Counted from the first letter of the stretch, positions 6,838-14,881 are shown. The stretch: 33,500 bases of DNA from JAFAGX01 sp035623255 (GCA_035623255.1 DASPTU010000030.1:1-33500); one strand, 5' to 3'. Translations and numbers: made by a program. The notes: generated from the sequence alone by a model not told the origin.

Positions 6838-8217
6838 CTACCGAGTGAGTTCAAGCACCGTAATCTCCGGCGGCGCACCGACGCGGATAGGAAATCCAAT
6901 CGTACCGATTCCGCGATTGACGTAGAGTTGCCCACCGCCCTTTTCGTACCATCCCCTCGTATAGGTATAGCCGAGACGGCTGAGATTCAGGCCGCGACGC
7001 ACGAACTCCAGCGCCAACTGCCCACCATGAGTGTGCCCGGCCAAGCTTAAATCGATGCCCAACTGCGCCGCGCGATCGAAGCTCTCGGGATTATGGCTCA
7101 GAAGAATGTTGACTCTATCCCTCAAAACCAGTGGCTCTACACCCCGAAGATAATTTTCCCGCGGAAACGTCGGACATTCGTGGCAGCCTTGGAAATCGAC
7201 GCCGATCAAGTTGACGCTCTCGCCCCCCGATCGAATCGCGGCCGTCGCGTGACGCAGAATCCGAATCCCCGCATTGCCTAGGATTTGGGTGATCGAGTCC
7301 TGGGTCCGCGTGTAAACCTCGTGATTGCCGAGGCAGCCGAATACGCCGAAGGGCGCACGCAGCGGCGCCAGCGCTTGCACCACTTCGCCTTGGGCACTCG
7401 CGTCCCAGGTGAGGAAGTCACCGGTCAGCGCGATAAGATCAGGCCTCAGTCCGTTGGCAATCTCTGCGCAGCGGCGAATCTGCTCCCCGGTCATGAAGGG
7501 GCTGATGTGGAAATCGGAAAGCTGGACAATCCGGAATCCCTCGAAGGCTTTGGGCAAGCGCGGCAATCGGATGCGTTGCCGGGTGACCTCCACGTCAAGC
7601 CGTTCGTAGATGAGCCCATAGCCGGCGGCTACGAAGGGAGTAGCGCTCACCAACACGGCGGCACGCTCAAGAAATTGACGGCGACTACGCGAGGCCGGGG
7701 GCGAGGCACGCTCTTCCGCCTTCAAAGCGTCACGAGCTGACGTGGCATTGTGCATCGCCCGGTAAACCCACACTCCTACACTTCCCACCCGATCTAGCGT
7801 CCAGAATGCAAGCACCAGGAAGAAGCCCGCGAACGATCCCACGAACCACCACCAGAAAGGCGCTTCCAATAGAACGCTGCGCAGCGTCAATGCAGTCGAA
7901 ACGTGCGTGCTATTCCAACTTAAGCTATCCCAAGTGACCAAGTTATAAACGAACAGCATTGGCCAGATCGTGCCGGCGATAGCTCCGAGCAAGTTGCGAC
8001 GAGGCTTTCCAGGAAGGAAGCGCTCGCCAACATCGACTACGCGGCGAATCCAGAACAACTGGCTGGAAATAAACATCACCAGCACTGCGAACCAGATCAG
8101 GTCGGAGACGCGCCCTTCCTCGTCCGGGTGTATGAGGACGAACGCAGCATACGCAAGGAGCAACGAAATAGCGATTCGGCGCCTGTAGGCTCTGACGAGA
8201 TTGAGCAGCCTTTCCAT
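6838..8217 (-). CDS. Membrane-anchored metallophosphoesterase
   Basis: A 459-residue protein. ATG 8217 is preferred: the upstream in-frame extension consists of reverse-frame sequence from a duplicated gene scrap. The N-terminal 150 residues hold about four membrane helices, and a Tat-like SRRQFLERAA segment follows. The calcineurin-type domain carries all metal-binding motifs: SDFH, GDF (TGDFLTW), GNHE, SHNPE and the final GHTHGGQ. This arrangement matches YkuE/YaeI-type phosphoesterases, which act on phospholipid or lipid-linked phosphate substrates at the outer face of the membrane. Specificity here is not determined. The last codons share a 35-bp exact repeat with a scrap upstream of the gene, evidence of a former tandem copy. 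Confidence 0.88.
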   Translation of the reverse strand: MERLLNLVRAYRRRIAISLLLAYAAFVLIHPDEEGRVSDLIWFAVLVMFISSQLFWIRRVVDVGERFLPGKPRRNLLGAIAGTIWPMLFVYNLVTWDSLSWNSTHVSTALTLRSVLLEAPFWWWFVGSFAGFFLVLAFWTLDRVGSVGVWVYRAMHNATSARDALKAEERASPPASRSRRQFLERAAVLVSATPFVAAGYGLIYERLDVEVTRQRIRLPRLPKAFEGFRIVQLSDFHISPFMTGEQIRRCAEIANGLRPDLIALTGDFLTWDASAQGEVVQALAPLRAPFGVFGCLGNHEVYTRTQDSITQILGNAGIRILRHATAAIRSGGESVNLIGVDFQGCHECPTFPRENYLRGVEPLVLRDRVNILLSHNPESFDRAAQLGIDLSLAGHTHGGQLALEFVRRGLNLSRLGYTYTRGWYEKGGGQLYVNRGIGTIGFPIRVGAPPEITVLELTR

Positions 8218-8296
8218 CTTCGTTATGGACGGACGACGCGTCGGCAGACGAGCAGCAAGCACTACTTTTGCTGATATAGGGCTGCGCGTGTAAACG

Positions 8297-8386
8297 TCAC
8301 GCTCTGGCCAACTCCAATACGGTAATCTCCGGCGGCGCACCGACGCGGATAGGAAAGACAATGCGGGTAGTGAGAGATGGTGGCAT
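8297..8386 (-). pseudogene. 3' scrap of a second metallophosphoesterase copy
   Basis: Minus-strand translation ending at TGA (8297-8299) gives FPIRVGAPPEITVLEL followed by ARA and a stop, almost identical to the C-terminus of the adjacent intact enzyme. Positions 8322-8356 repeat 6860-6894 exactly (35 bp). Sequence further upstream is unrelated, so only about 20 codons of the former copy remain. Confidence 0.8.
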
Positions 8387-8538
8387 CAAGCATTGGTGCG
8401 GAATCTTACGTGGAAGAGGGGGGTAAGTCAATGAAGACACGTAGGTTGGTCCAATACAGAGCCGTCAGTTGGCGAAACATCGCGATTAAACTCATCAACC
8501 GCGACTCGAAACGGTTTTCTTAGTGCTTACGTTCTGTA

Positions 8539-9255
8539 CTACGGTCGAGGCCGGGCGCGCTCAACAATTCGCAGGAGGAGACTGGCAAAGAAAAGAGTTT
8601 CGGCAACTTCTACCGGGTCGGTAGGAAAGTGCCGATGGCTGCCCGGATTCTTGTAGTAACCAATAGCTCCAGAGAAGAGATTACGCAGGCCCAGTTGCTC
8701 TGATTCTGGAATTTCTTTGTCGGTAAGTGGTCCGACTTCGACCTTAAACGCCTCATTCATCAATGGCACGCCGAGATCATTGGCGGTGAAGCCGCCCGCC
8801 TCGCGGACTAGAACCTCGACTTCCTTAAAGGCGTTGAAGATTGCGATCTCGTATTCACCTCTCAGGAACGCAGCTTTCGATTCCCGCTCAATCAAGGCGT
8901 GTAGCATTCCGGAGAGCAAGTTGGCACGTCTGTAAACCTCGAATTCGTCTCTGGATTTTATTTCCTTGGCTTTGCGGCTGAGAATTGCAAAATCAGGCGC
9001 CCCGGGCCTTGGGACGATCAAGCATTCCCGTTGAAGCCATGCCCACCCTTCCGACAAGACGCTCATGACTTCCTGTCGAAGTCGCGTGTAAGGAAGGGCC
9101 TCGGAACTTGTGAAGTTGTGATGTGCGAGGTTCTGAAATGTGCGTGCCTCGTCCCAGGAGTTGACTATTTCAAGAATGACCCAAGCAATCTCTTCGGGCG
9201 AGAGTTGGAGGATAGGTTCTGGATCAGGAAAAAAGGATATTAGCGTTTTACTCAC
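8539..9255 (-). CDS. TIGR02391 (Hypoth_Ymh)-family protein
   Basis: A 238-residue protein starting at GTG 9255. The C-terminal half has the family's hallmarks as I recall them: an LxAxFLRGEYEIAIFNAFKEVE-like helix, GVPLMNEAF, then LFSGAIGYYKNPGSHR and a final helical TLFFASLLLRIVE. The GxxxxxKNPxxHR motif is shared with several helical domains found in abortive-infection and HEPN-like proteins. Function is unknown. Occurrence in bacteria is patchy, as expected for genes carried on mobile elements. It sits 320 bp from an excisionase/integrase pair and may be cargo of that element. The N-terminal 100 residues are less conserved and predicted helical. A defence role is possible but unproved. Confidence 0.7.
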   Translation of the reverse strand: MSKTLISFFPDPEPILQLSPEEIAWVILEIVNSWDEARTFQNLAHHNFTSSEALPYTRLRQEVMSVLSEGWAWLQRECLIVPRPGAPDFAILSRKAKEIKSRDEFEVYRRANLLSGMLHALIERESKAAFLRGEYEIAIFNAFKEVEVLVREAGGFTANDLGVPLMNEAFKVEVGPLTDKEIPESEQLGLRNLFSGAIGYYKNPGSHRHFPTDPVEVAETLFFASLLLRIVERARPRP

Positions 9256-9576
9256 AAGGTGGATGGTATCAAAGGCGATGCCTCAAACGTATTCCCGCTA
9301 AAAGCGGCTAATCGTACCACTCCCGCTTCCCAACTTGGCGAAATATCAATTTCACCAACTACGCCCGACTGACTCGGTGCTCGTGACCGTGTGGATTCAT
9401 GGCGAGGCGAGGGACTGGTTTTGGGGACTCTGGATCTGTCCTACAGTTTCGATGGCCGTCGTCCATAATTTGTCCATCAATATCGCCCGACTGAGCCCGA
9501 ATGAAGCCGTAAAATTCCTTGTTGGGCACGGCTGCCCCGATTTCGGTATGCTGTACGCCCTGTGCTACGATCAACC
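9256..9576. other. Intergenic region between TIGR02391 gene and excisionase-like gene
   Basis: It contains a small dyad CCGCT-AAA-AGCGG near 9296-9308 and presumably the divergent promoters of both genes. An open frame (9335-9634 plus) crosses it but lacks recognisable motifs and overlaps the better-supported excisionase-like gene. Confidence 0.4.
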
Positions 9577-9798
9577 ATGCCACGTGACGTGCACTCCCTT
9601 GCCAGCATCATCCTCGCGGGCAAGGGTGCCATGACCGCCAAACAGCTCAGTGAGTACCTGGGCATCTCCTCTGTGACCCTGCTGCGCCGGGCACGCGCCG
9701 GTAAGCTGCCCAGCTTCCGAGTCGGTGGCTCTGTCCGATTCGACCGCGGTGCAATCTGCCGGTGGCTGCAACAGCATGGCGTGCAGTCTCTCAGTTGA
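9577..9798 (+). CDS. Excisionase-family helix-turn-helix protein
   Basis: A 73-residue protein with a MerR-like/HTH_17 DNA-binding domain: MTAKQLSEYLGISSVTLLRR forms the helix-turn-helix, and KLPSFRVGGSVRFDRGAICRWL forms the wing and closing helix, the signature of the excisionase (TIGR01764-type) family. Such proteins bend att-site DNA or act as small regulators. ATG 9577 is chosen; GTG 9562 would add five residues, and an internal ATG 9631 would still keep the domain. It converges on, and overlaps by eight bases, the 3' end of the integrase gene, a tail-to-tail layout. It is probably the directionality factor of the neighbouring integrase, though many stand-alone HTH_17 proteins are unrelated to excision. 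Confidence 0.8.
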   Translation: MPRDVHSLASIILAGKGAMTAKQLSEYLGISSVTLLRRARAGKLPSFRVGGSVRFDRGAICRWLQQHGVQSLS

Positions 9799-10921
9799 AT
9801 ACGCCATCGATGATCCTACGCGCCTGCTCACCCTCAGCATGTACAAGATAACGAGCCGTGGTCTCGATGTCCGAATGACCTAACCAGCGTTGCACCGTCA
9901 CCAGATCCGCGCCACGACGTAGACACTCAGTGGCAAATGTGCTCCTGAACTTATGGAGCCAGAAGTCGTCCGGATCCAGCCCGGCTCGTGTCGCGATGCG
10001 CTTGCACACTTCCAACAGGTGAGTGCGGTGCTTCTGGGGTTTACCATTCTTATTTGGGAACACCAGGGTACCAGTGCTCTGCTTACGCCAGCGAGTCAAC
10101 GATTCAATGAGCCGGGCCGCGGCTGGCACTGTCCGTTCTTCATAATCTTTGAGCCCGTGTTCCGGCTTAGATCGTGCGGCTACTGTCCTGCGTTTCAGGT
10201 CCACGTCCGACCACTCGCAGTACACGACCTCGCTCTTACGGAAGCCGGTCATGAGGAAGAACTCGAAGAGCACACGTTCAGAATCCTCGCACTCTGCGAA
10301 GAACTGCTCCAGTTGCTCCTCACTGTAGACCTCGACCAGTTTCTTTGTGACGCGTGGTCGGTCGTGCTTATTGAGCGCGATACCAGATGCGCGGAGGAAC
10401 GTGATCACTGCGGCGTACCGACTCGCAATCGTGTCCGCGCTGAGTCCCTGGTCGCGCAGATACGCCTGGAACGCGACTAGGTCCGCGGCTGTGATCTCCT
10501 GCATGCACCGTTTCACGCCCAGCGACGATGTGAAGTTCTCCAGGGCGAGGCGGTATGCCCCATGCGTACCAGACCGCCGCGTCACGCGCTTGTCCCGCAG
10601 GTACAGCGTAACCGCGTCGTCGATGCGCGTACTCCGATCACTGGGCACGACGGTCACACCGACGTTCGCCGCGTTGAGTTCTGCTTCCTTGCGCAGTCGC
10701 TGTCCGTGTGCGTCCTGGGCGTCCTTGCCCATGACGACACGCCTGCGCTTCTTCCCCTCGCGCCATTCCAAATAGTACGAGCCCTCAGGATGGTGTTCAG
10801 GTGTACCGGCGACTATCACCCAGTCTGGTTTGATCCGACCGTTGGCCGCGAGCACGACCTCACAATGCCGCCAGCCGCGGGCAGTGCGTACCCGCTTGGT
10901 GACGTGAGCCCGTTTATTCAC
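9791..10921 (-). CDS. Full-length tyrosine integrase
   Basis: A 376-residue site-specific recombinase starting at GTG 10921. The layout is an N-terminal arm/AP2-like region, a SAM-like core-binding domain at about 105-185 (VTLYLRDKRV to VITFLRASGI), then the catalytic domain. Catalytic residues are Arg in MTGFRKSEV, His-x-x-Arg in LHKFRSTFA, His in WLGHSD and Tyr in ETTARYLV. The sequence looks intact. The gene starts 80 bp from the 3' end of tRNA-Leu, the usual place for an integrase whose attB is a tRNA gene, and it reads away from the tRNA. No second copy of the tRNA 3' end was found to the left in this window, so the far end of the element is either beyond the window or lost. Confidence 0.92.
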   Translation of the reverse strand: MNKRAHVTKRVRTARGWRHCEVVLAANGRIKPDWVIVAGTPEHHPEGSYYLEWREGKKRRRVVMGKDAQDAHGQRLRKEAELNAANVGVTVVPSDRSTRIDDAVTLYLRDKRVTRRSGTHGAYRLALENFTSSLGVKRCMQEITAADLVAFQAYLRDQGLSADTIASRYAAVITFLRASGIALNKHDRPRVTKKLVEVYSEEQLEQFFAECEDSERVLFEFFLMTGFRKSEVVYCEWSDVDLKRRTVAARSKPEHGLKDYEERTVPAAARLIESLTRWRKQSTGTLVFPNKNGKPQKHRTHLLEVCKRIATRAGLDPDDFWLHKFRSTFATECLRRGADLVTVQRWLGHSDIETTARYLVHAEGEQARRIIDGVFN

Positions 10922-11000
10922 GCAAGAATGGTACCAATCGCGGTACCAATGTCAACTTAAATCGCGGAAACCCGCATGAATACTGAGTCTTTCTGAGCTT

Positions 11001-11089
11001 TGGTGCCGGGAGGGGGAGTTGAACCCCCACGAGGGGTGAACCTCGGCGGATTTTGAGTCCGCTGCGTCTGCCAGTTCCGCCATCCCGGC
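11001..11089 (-). tRNA. tRNA-Leu(CAA)
   Basis: The minus strand gives acceptor GCCGGGA pairing with TCCCGGC, discriminator A and an encoded CCA at 11001-11003. The anticodon stem GCGGA/TCCGC holds loop CTCAAAA, so the anticodon is CAA and decodes UUG. The long variable arm and the TpsiC arm GGGGGTTCAACTCCCCC are typical of class II leucine tRNAs. Its 3' end faces the integrase gene, making it the likely integration target. Confidence 0.95.
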
Positions 11090-11251
11090 GCTATAGCCAA
11101 AGGACTTTTACCAACAGGTTACTTGAACAGACGAGGCGTTGCAATTGCCGCTCAGCGCTGTGCAACCTAGAGATTCGACCTCGTTTTTGCCACCGATCCA
11201 AAACGGACTAAGTGTCCGCTTCGTTTGCAAGGCTTCACGATTCCCGAACTT

Positions 11252-11311
11252 GGTTCAAATGATTGATGTAAAAACATTTTTATTGATCAATTTTAATTTT
11301 CCATCTGAACC
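11252..11311. repeat. AT-rich island bounded by an imperfect inverted repeat
   Basis: GGTTCAAATG (11252-11261) and CATCTGAACC (11302-11311) are inverted with nine of ten matches. The 40 bp between them is strongly AT-rich (ATTGATGT, then TTTTATTGATCAATTTTAAT), unlike the surroundings. It may be a promoter or binding region upstream of the following short plus-strand frames. Confidence 0.4.
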
Positions 11312-11335
11312 GAACAACGAGAGTGTGTAATCAAT

Positions 11336-11464
11336 GTGCACGTTCCCAAGGACCTGTACGCACCCTTGCGTTTGGATCTCATTCCCGAATCGGACCGTCG
11401 CCCGCGTCACGGTCTGACCGACATGGTAGGACTGGGCCGTGGAAAGCGTGCTGATAGACGATGA
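11336..11464 (+). CDS. Possible 42-residue basic protein
   Basis: GTG 11336 opens a frame beginning VHVPKDLYAPLRLDLIP and continuing RPRHGLTDMVGLGRGKRADRR. The composition is protein-like (ordered Pro, Leu and Asp use, basic tail), not random. No family recognised and no convincing ribosome-binding site. It could be a fragment. The last 26 bases overlap the next short frame. Confidence 0.25.
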   Translation: MHVPKDLYAPLRLDLIPESDRRPRHGLTDMVGLGRGKRADRR

Positions 11465-11588
11465 GGAGCTACAGGCGTTGGTGCGGGCGGTCCTGCAGTC
11501 GCAGGATTCGACACCGGAGGTGTTTGCTCTGGCGCTGCGCTACGACCAGGCGGACCAGGTGGATTGCCGCAGGCTATCACTTCCTTGA
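11439..11588 (+). CDS. Possible 49-residue acidic protein
   Basis: GTG 11439 gives VESVLIDDEELQALVRAVLQ, continuing with STPEVFALALRYDQADQVD. The N-terminal two thirds look like a genuine amphipathic helical segment. It overlaps the preceding short frame and, tail to tail, the last 12 bases of the exported-protein gene on the minus strand. It is not recognised; it may be a remnant or a small real gene coupled to the one before. Confidence 0.25.
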   Translation: MESVLIDDEELQALVRAVLQSQDSTPEVFALALRYDQADQVDCRRLSLP

Positions 11589-12332
11589 GAAGCATTTCAT
11601 CTGATGCAGACTTGCCGGGCCCAGACCCTGGTTCTTGTCTGGGGTCGAGGGTTTCTTCTGTTTCTTGGCGATCGCCCGCCCCACGTCAGGCAGAAATTCC
11701 TTCACAACGCCGAACCCCATATTGCTCGCCATGGTGATGCCGAAGCTGACGGCTCCATCTCCTGCGGAGTGCTGGCTCGGAGGCTGCCAAAAGCGCGATA
11801 GGAAAGCACCAGCTGCCACTCCACCCAGTTGAGAAACAGACACATGCCGGCTTCCATCATCGTGCCGAGCAAGAACGCCGCTAACCAGCGCATACCCGCT
11901 GCGCGACCACAGGCCTTTCTTGCCAGAATTGAAGTAGCGATTATCCTCATGTAAGGCGCTGGACAAACCGAACGTCACTGTACGTTGGATTGAATACTGA
12001 CCCAGGATGTTCGCAAATCTCTTGCCGTATCCGGATGCTCCCTGCTCCCACTCTCCTGGCTTGTCGTTCCATTGATCAATTCCTGCGGAGAATCCAGCCT
12101 TGACGTAACCCAAAGGGTTTACCATCGTCTTAAAGTAGAGATGAGTTCGTTCCTTCTGAGTCAGGGGCCGAAAGTCGCTAGCTTTCATTGTCCCGGCCAT
12201 GTTCAGATAATTGAAGAGATAGTCGACTCCTTTGGCAACAGGGCTAGATTTCTGCTCCTGGGGAGGGGAATCCTGGTTTTGTGCCGATACCAGCCGTCCC
12301 AGCATGAGAACCAAAATGGCTTTATGGAGCAC
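11577..12332 (-). CDS. Exported conserved protein of an acidobacterial family, 5' end next to an IS scar
   Basis: A 251-residue protein with GTG start 12332 and a short hydrophobic leader (LHKAILVLMLGRLVSAQ), probably a trimmed signal peptide. The core reads LTQKERTHLYFKTMVNPLGY, then AGIDQWNDKPGEWEQGASGYGKR, DNRYFNSGKKGLWSRSGYAL and glycine-rich strands GGVAAGAFLSRFWQP. I recognise this pattern from exported, probably outer-membrane-associated proteins of unknown function frequent in Acidobacteriota. The start lies only six bases from sequence resembling an IS21-family end, with an in-frame stop inside that end. The original N-terminus was therefore probably replaced or shortened by the insertion. 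A fragment of a homologue occurs at 18922-19035. Confidence 0.65.
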   Translation of the reverse strand: MLHKAILVLMLGRLVSAQNQDSPPQEQKSSPVAKGVDYLFNYLNMAGTMKASDFRPLTQKERTHLYFKTMVNPLGYVKAGFSAGIDQWNDKPGEWEQGASGYGKRFANILGQYSIQRTVTFGLSSALHEDNRYFNSGKKGLWSRSGYALVSGVLARHDDGSRHVSVSQLGGVAAGAFLSRFWQPPSQHSAGDGAVSFGITMASNMGFGVVKEFLPDVGRAIAKKQKKPSTPDKNQGLGPASLHQMKCFSRK

Positions 12333-12337
12333 TCGCC

Positions 12338-12533
12338 TCAGTGGTCACCTTAAAACCGGCCAACGGTGGTCAGGGCAAAACCGCCCAACGAGAGTGGCCG
12401 GGACTTGTTGTTTTTACCCCGCCGACTCCTGTGGCGGCAAGTCTGTTTTTGTGCGCCAACTGCGCGGCCCGCATTTGAGCACGTGTCCGTGATGAAGCAA
12501 TCGGTCGAGCATGGCTCGGGATCGTGCCGCTAA
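12338..12533 (-). mobile_element. IS21-family remnant: 3' end of istB and terminal repeats
   Basis: The minus frame ending at TAA (12414-12416) reads ARSRAMLDRLLHHGHVLK, then CGPRSWRTKTDLPPQ, which I recognise as the C-terminus of the IstB-type transposition helper ATPase. Between that stop and 12338 come short repeated units (GGTCACCTTAAAACCGGCC, then GGTCAGGGCAAAACCGCCC), typical of the repeated transposase-binding sites at IS21-family ends. The istA gene and the ATPase core of istB are absent, so the element is dead. At about 12543-12570 a further GGTCACC/TTTCACTCAAA segment may be a piece of another IS21-type end. Confidence 0.6.
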
Positions 12534-12677
12534 TACTTACACTGATTCCAGTTTCACTCAAAGGTCACCAATTGCCAACCGGGAAGTTAACTGACTTCGC
12601 GACAGCTCCTTCTGAGTCGCGCACTCGGAATGCTCCCGGGGGACCACGTACAGTAGGGGGCCTGCTGATCTCTGAGC

Positions 12678-13325
12678 CTATTTGGGCGCCTCGCTCGCGA
12701 ACTGCTTTAGTTGAGCTTGTACGGGAGCGATTTTGTCCTTAAGGGCTTGCGCATCCACCTGAGATTGCCGAATCATTTCGCTCGCCTTGCTCACGTTTGC
12801 AGGCGACAAGTCGGCAGCGAGGAATGTTTGGACATCGTGCAGACTGGTCATAAAGGGCTGCAACTCGCGTCCAACGTCGCTAAGATTGGCGGTGAGTTCA
12901 TCGTGGTCTTTGATGGCCTTTGACCGCCGCTCGACACTGGCTTGTTTCAGTTGCGGACTTGAAATCTTGGCGATGGATTCGTCCCAAGACGAAAAGTACT
13001 TTTCCTTGTTGGATTGCATTTCGTTGATGTCGGAGGTTGCGTGTTTCTGTGCCTCCTCAAGGTTCTTCACTTCCTTGGAAAAGGACTCGTACCGTTTCTT
13101 CAAGTTCTTGCCCTGGGCTCCGCTCAGGGCAGATAATGCAACCTCGGCTTTATCGAGTTGGGCAACGTATTTGTCGACATCCCTTGATGTCTTCGCCGTT
13201 CTCTTTCCCAGTTCCGCCGATTGTTTAAGAGTATCCGCGGAAACAACTAGCGCTGATGCCGAAGTCAGCACGAAACCGAAAAGAGCGACTGTCAACGATG
13301 TTCGAGCCCGTTTGCGTGGAACCAT
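12678..13325 (-). CDS. DUF2959 family coiled-coil exported protein
   Basis: A 215-residue protein starting at ATG 13325 behind AGGT in a purine-rich leader. The N-terminal signal anchor (LTVALFGFVLTSASALVVSA) precedes a long, charged coiled coil through residue 200: YVAQLDKAEVALSALSG, KKRYESFSKEVKNLEEAQ, MQSNKEKYFSSWDE and RRSKAIKDHDEL. Length and pattern fit the DUF2959 family of periplasmic or lipoprotein-like proteins. Function is unknown; the family often lies among envelope-stress genes. It lacks a lipobox cysteine in the leader. It is followed on the same strand by nothing but intergenic sequence and the IS21 scar, and preceded by HdeD. Confidence 0.8.
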   Translation of the reverse strand: MVPRKRARTSLTVALFGFVLTSASALVVSADTLKQSAELGKRTAKTSRDVDKYVAQLDKAEVALSALSGAQGKNLKKRYESFSKEVKNLEEAQKHATSDINEMQSNKEKYFSSWDESIAKISSPQLKQASVERRSKAIKDHDELTANLSDVGRELQPFMTSLHDVQTFLAADLSPANVSKASEMIRQSQVDAQALKDKIAPVQAQLKQFASEAPK

Positions 13326-13401
13326 TTTTTACCTCCCCAGCACCCAGCCGAATCAACGCCCCTTAGTCATCATGGAGTGACCGTGGTGGCTCTGCGTTGA
13401 T

Positions 13402-13426
13402 TGTTACACCAACTCACAATGTAACA
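13402..13426. promoter_or_regulatory. Inverted repeat at the end of the HdeD gene
   Basis: TGTTACA (13402-13408) and TGTAACA (13420-13426) are exact inverted arms that span the stop codon of the HdeD gene. With no T-run in either direction, it may be a weak terminator, or an operator for the DUF2959 gene 77 bp downstream. Confidence 0.3.
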
Positions 13427-14004
13427 GCCTTGCGTTGCGCGGTTGCGCCCGGCAAGCTGTGGATCGCACCCGCGAAACCCACCAAAGACGCGCCGTCAAA
13501 AATCAGGTCGATGCCGATGATCATGCCGACGAAGAATGTGCTCGCTGTCTGCCAGATGATCATCAGGTAGATGCCGAGAGCGACCGAGATCAGCCCAGCA
13601 AACAGCATCCATCCCCACCTGGGGAACTGAATCACACTGGCGCCTACTGCTCGGAACAGGCCTCCGACGATGAACAGCGCCGCCAGCAGCAGGGTCACAC
13701 CTTCCGCGCCAGCGTTCGGGTGACGAATCAGGAGGTATCCAGTCACTCCGCGGATGATGGCGTTCAGCAGGTACAGGAAGAACCCATGCCAACTGAAGGC
13801 GTAAAACGAATTGACGAGCCAGAGCACTCCACTGATCACGAGCACCCAGCCCAATGCCAAAATCGAAAAAGTGGTTGCCGTCTGCGATTTCACGACACAC
13901 GCGACACCGAGGATCATTAGCAGAATGCCAAACATGAGAAACCGGCCCCAGGACTTTCGGACTTGCTCGAGGCCGGCGACGAAGACATCAGAAAAGCTGC
14001 TCAT
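13414..14004 (-). CDS. HdeD-family acid-resistance membrane protein
   Basis: A 196-residue integral membrane protein with about six hydrophobic helices in three pairs: FLMFGILLMILGVACVV, TFSILALGWVLVISGVLWLV, FLYLLNAIIRGVTGYLLI, VTLLLAALFIVGGLFRAV, WMLFAGLISVALGIYLMI and FFVGMIIGIDLIFDG. This is the DUF308/HdeD duplication pattern. HdeD in enterobacteria is an inner-membrane protein of the acid-fitness island; homologues elsewhere sit with general stress genes, as here. ATG 14004 follows GGAGAAAA. It starts 53 bp after the M48 protease gene on the same strand, so the two may share a transcript, with DUF2959 further downstream. Confidence 0.9.
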   Translation of the reverse strand: MSSFSDVFVAGLEQVRKSWGRFLMFGILLMILGVACVVKSQTATTFSILALGWVLVISGVLWLVNSFYAFSWHGFFLYLLNAIIRGVTGYLLIRHPNAGAEGVTLLLAALFIVGGLFRAVGASVIQFPRWGWMLFAGLISVALGIYLMIIWQTASTFFVGMIIGIDLIFDGASLVGFAGAIHSLPGATAQRKAVTL

Positions 14005-14056
14005 TGTTTTTCTCCTTTTTCCGCACTACCGATTCGGCAGCGCGATTTGAGTTGAC

Positions 14057-14881
14057 CTACCGCAAGAACACTTCCGGAGCGTTGGCGGGAACGGCGAGCC
14101 GCGTACCCGACTTCGGATCCGGGTTGAACTTGTTGAAGACAGACGGATTCTTCCGGAAGTGCTGCTCCAGCGCGTCGATCCGATTTTGATCATTGGGGTG
14201 GTCCGACAAGAGCTGGGGCAGCTCATCCGGCTTGGCGTCCTTGAAATCCTGGAACAGCCATACCAATCCCCAAGGGTTATATCCGGTGGCGGCGCACACG
14301 TCCGAGCCGGTGATGTCGGCCCGCGATTCCACATCCCGCGAGTAGCTCATGGAGTGCAGCGCCCCGAGAAGAGCGATAGCCAATACGTGCGCGGCGGAAG
14401 GGCCCAGTAGAATAGCAGCGCCGACCTCTCGCCTCGCTATCCGTTCTCGCTCTTCTATTAACTTCATCGTGTCGTGATGGATGGTGTGGGCGACTTCGTG
14501 ACACAAAGTCCCGGCCAGTTCCTCAGTATTTTTCACGAAATAAAGAAGCGAATCGACAACATAGACATTACCGCCCGGAGTGGCGAACGCGTTGGGCTGA
14601 GGTTCGTGAACCAGATAGAAGTGGAAGGGATGGTTGTATTGAGGTTGCGCTGCACGCGTAATGGCCTCGGCAATCGGTTTCAGCTGATCGTATAGAGGGG
14701 ACGATTCGATGATCTCGCCTCTGGCTTTGAGTTCGTTGAAAACTTCCTGACCCAATTGCAGCTCTTCGTCCTGATTCTGCGCTTGAGCCGTTAATCGGGT
14801 TGCGTTCACGACCCACGTGAGACACAGTGCAGTAGCACTGATGGACAAGATCGCTTTACGACGCATTTCAAATGTATTCAT
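14057..14881 (-). CDS. Exported M48-family metalloprotease
   Basis: A 274-residue protein with an N-terminal signal anchor (residues 9-33). NAFATPGGNVYV at about 97-108 and the zinc motif HEVAH at 128-132 are present, with the third ligand Glu185 in RDVESRAD and a downstream HPNDQNRIDAL segment. This is the peptidase M48 / BepA-Oma1 type that degrades or refolds misfolded envelope proteins in the periplasm. Length is shorter than BepA because the C-terminal TPR domain is absent. Between zinc site and third ligand lies a hydrophobic AAILLGPSAAHVLAIALLGAL hairpin. A -24/-12-like sequence lies 71-86 bp upstream (14952-14967), and HdeD follows closely. Confidence 0.9.
   Translation of the reverse strand: MNTFEMRRKAILSISATALCLTWVVNATRLTAQAQNQDEELQLGQEVFNELKARGEIIESSPLYDQLKPIAEAITRAAQPQYNHPFHFYLVHEPQPNAFATPGGNVYVVDSLLYFVKNTEELAGTLCHEVAHTIHHDTMKLIEERERIARREVGAAILLGPSAAHVLAIALLGALHSMSYSRDVESRADITGSDVCAATGYNPWGLVWLFQDFKDAKPDELPQLLSDHPNDQNRIDALEQHFRKNPSVFNKFNPDPKSGTRLAVPANAPEVFLR

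Noticed and set aside
9335..9634. 99-codon plus-strand frame before the excisionase-like gene
   Set aside because: No recognisable motif and it overlaps the start of the excisionase-family gene in another frame.
11001..11040. Second copy of the tRNA-Leu 3' end as attR
   Set aside because: I scanned the sequence to the left by eye and found no convincing repeat; it may lie outside the window.
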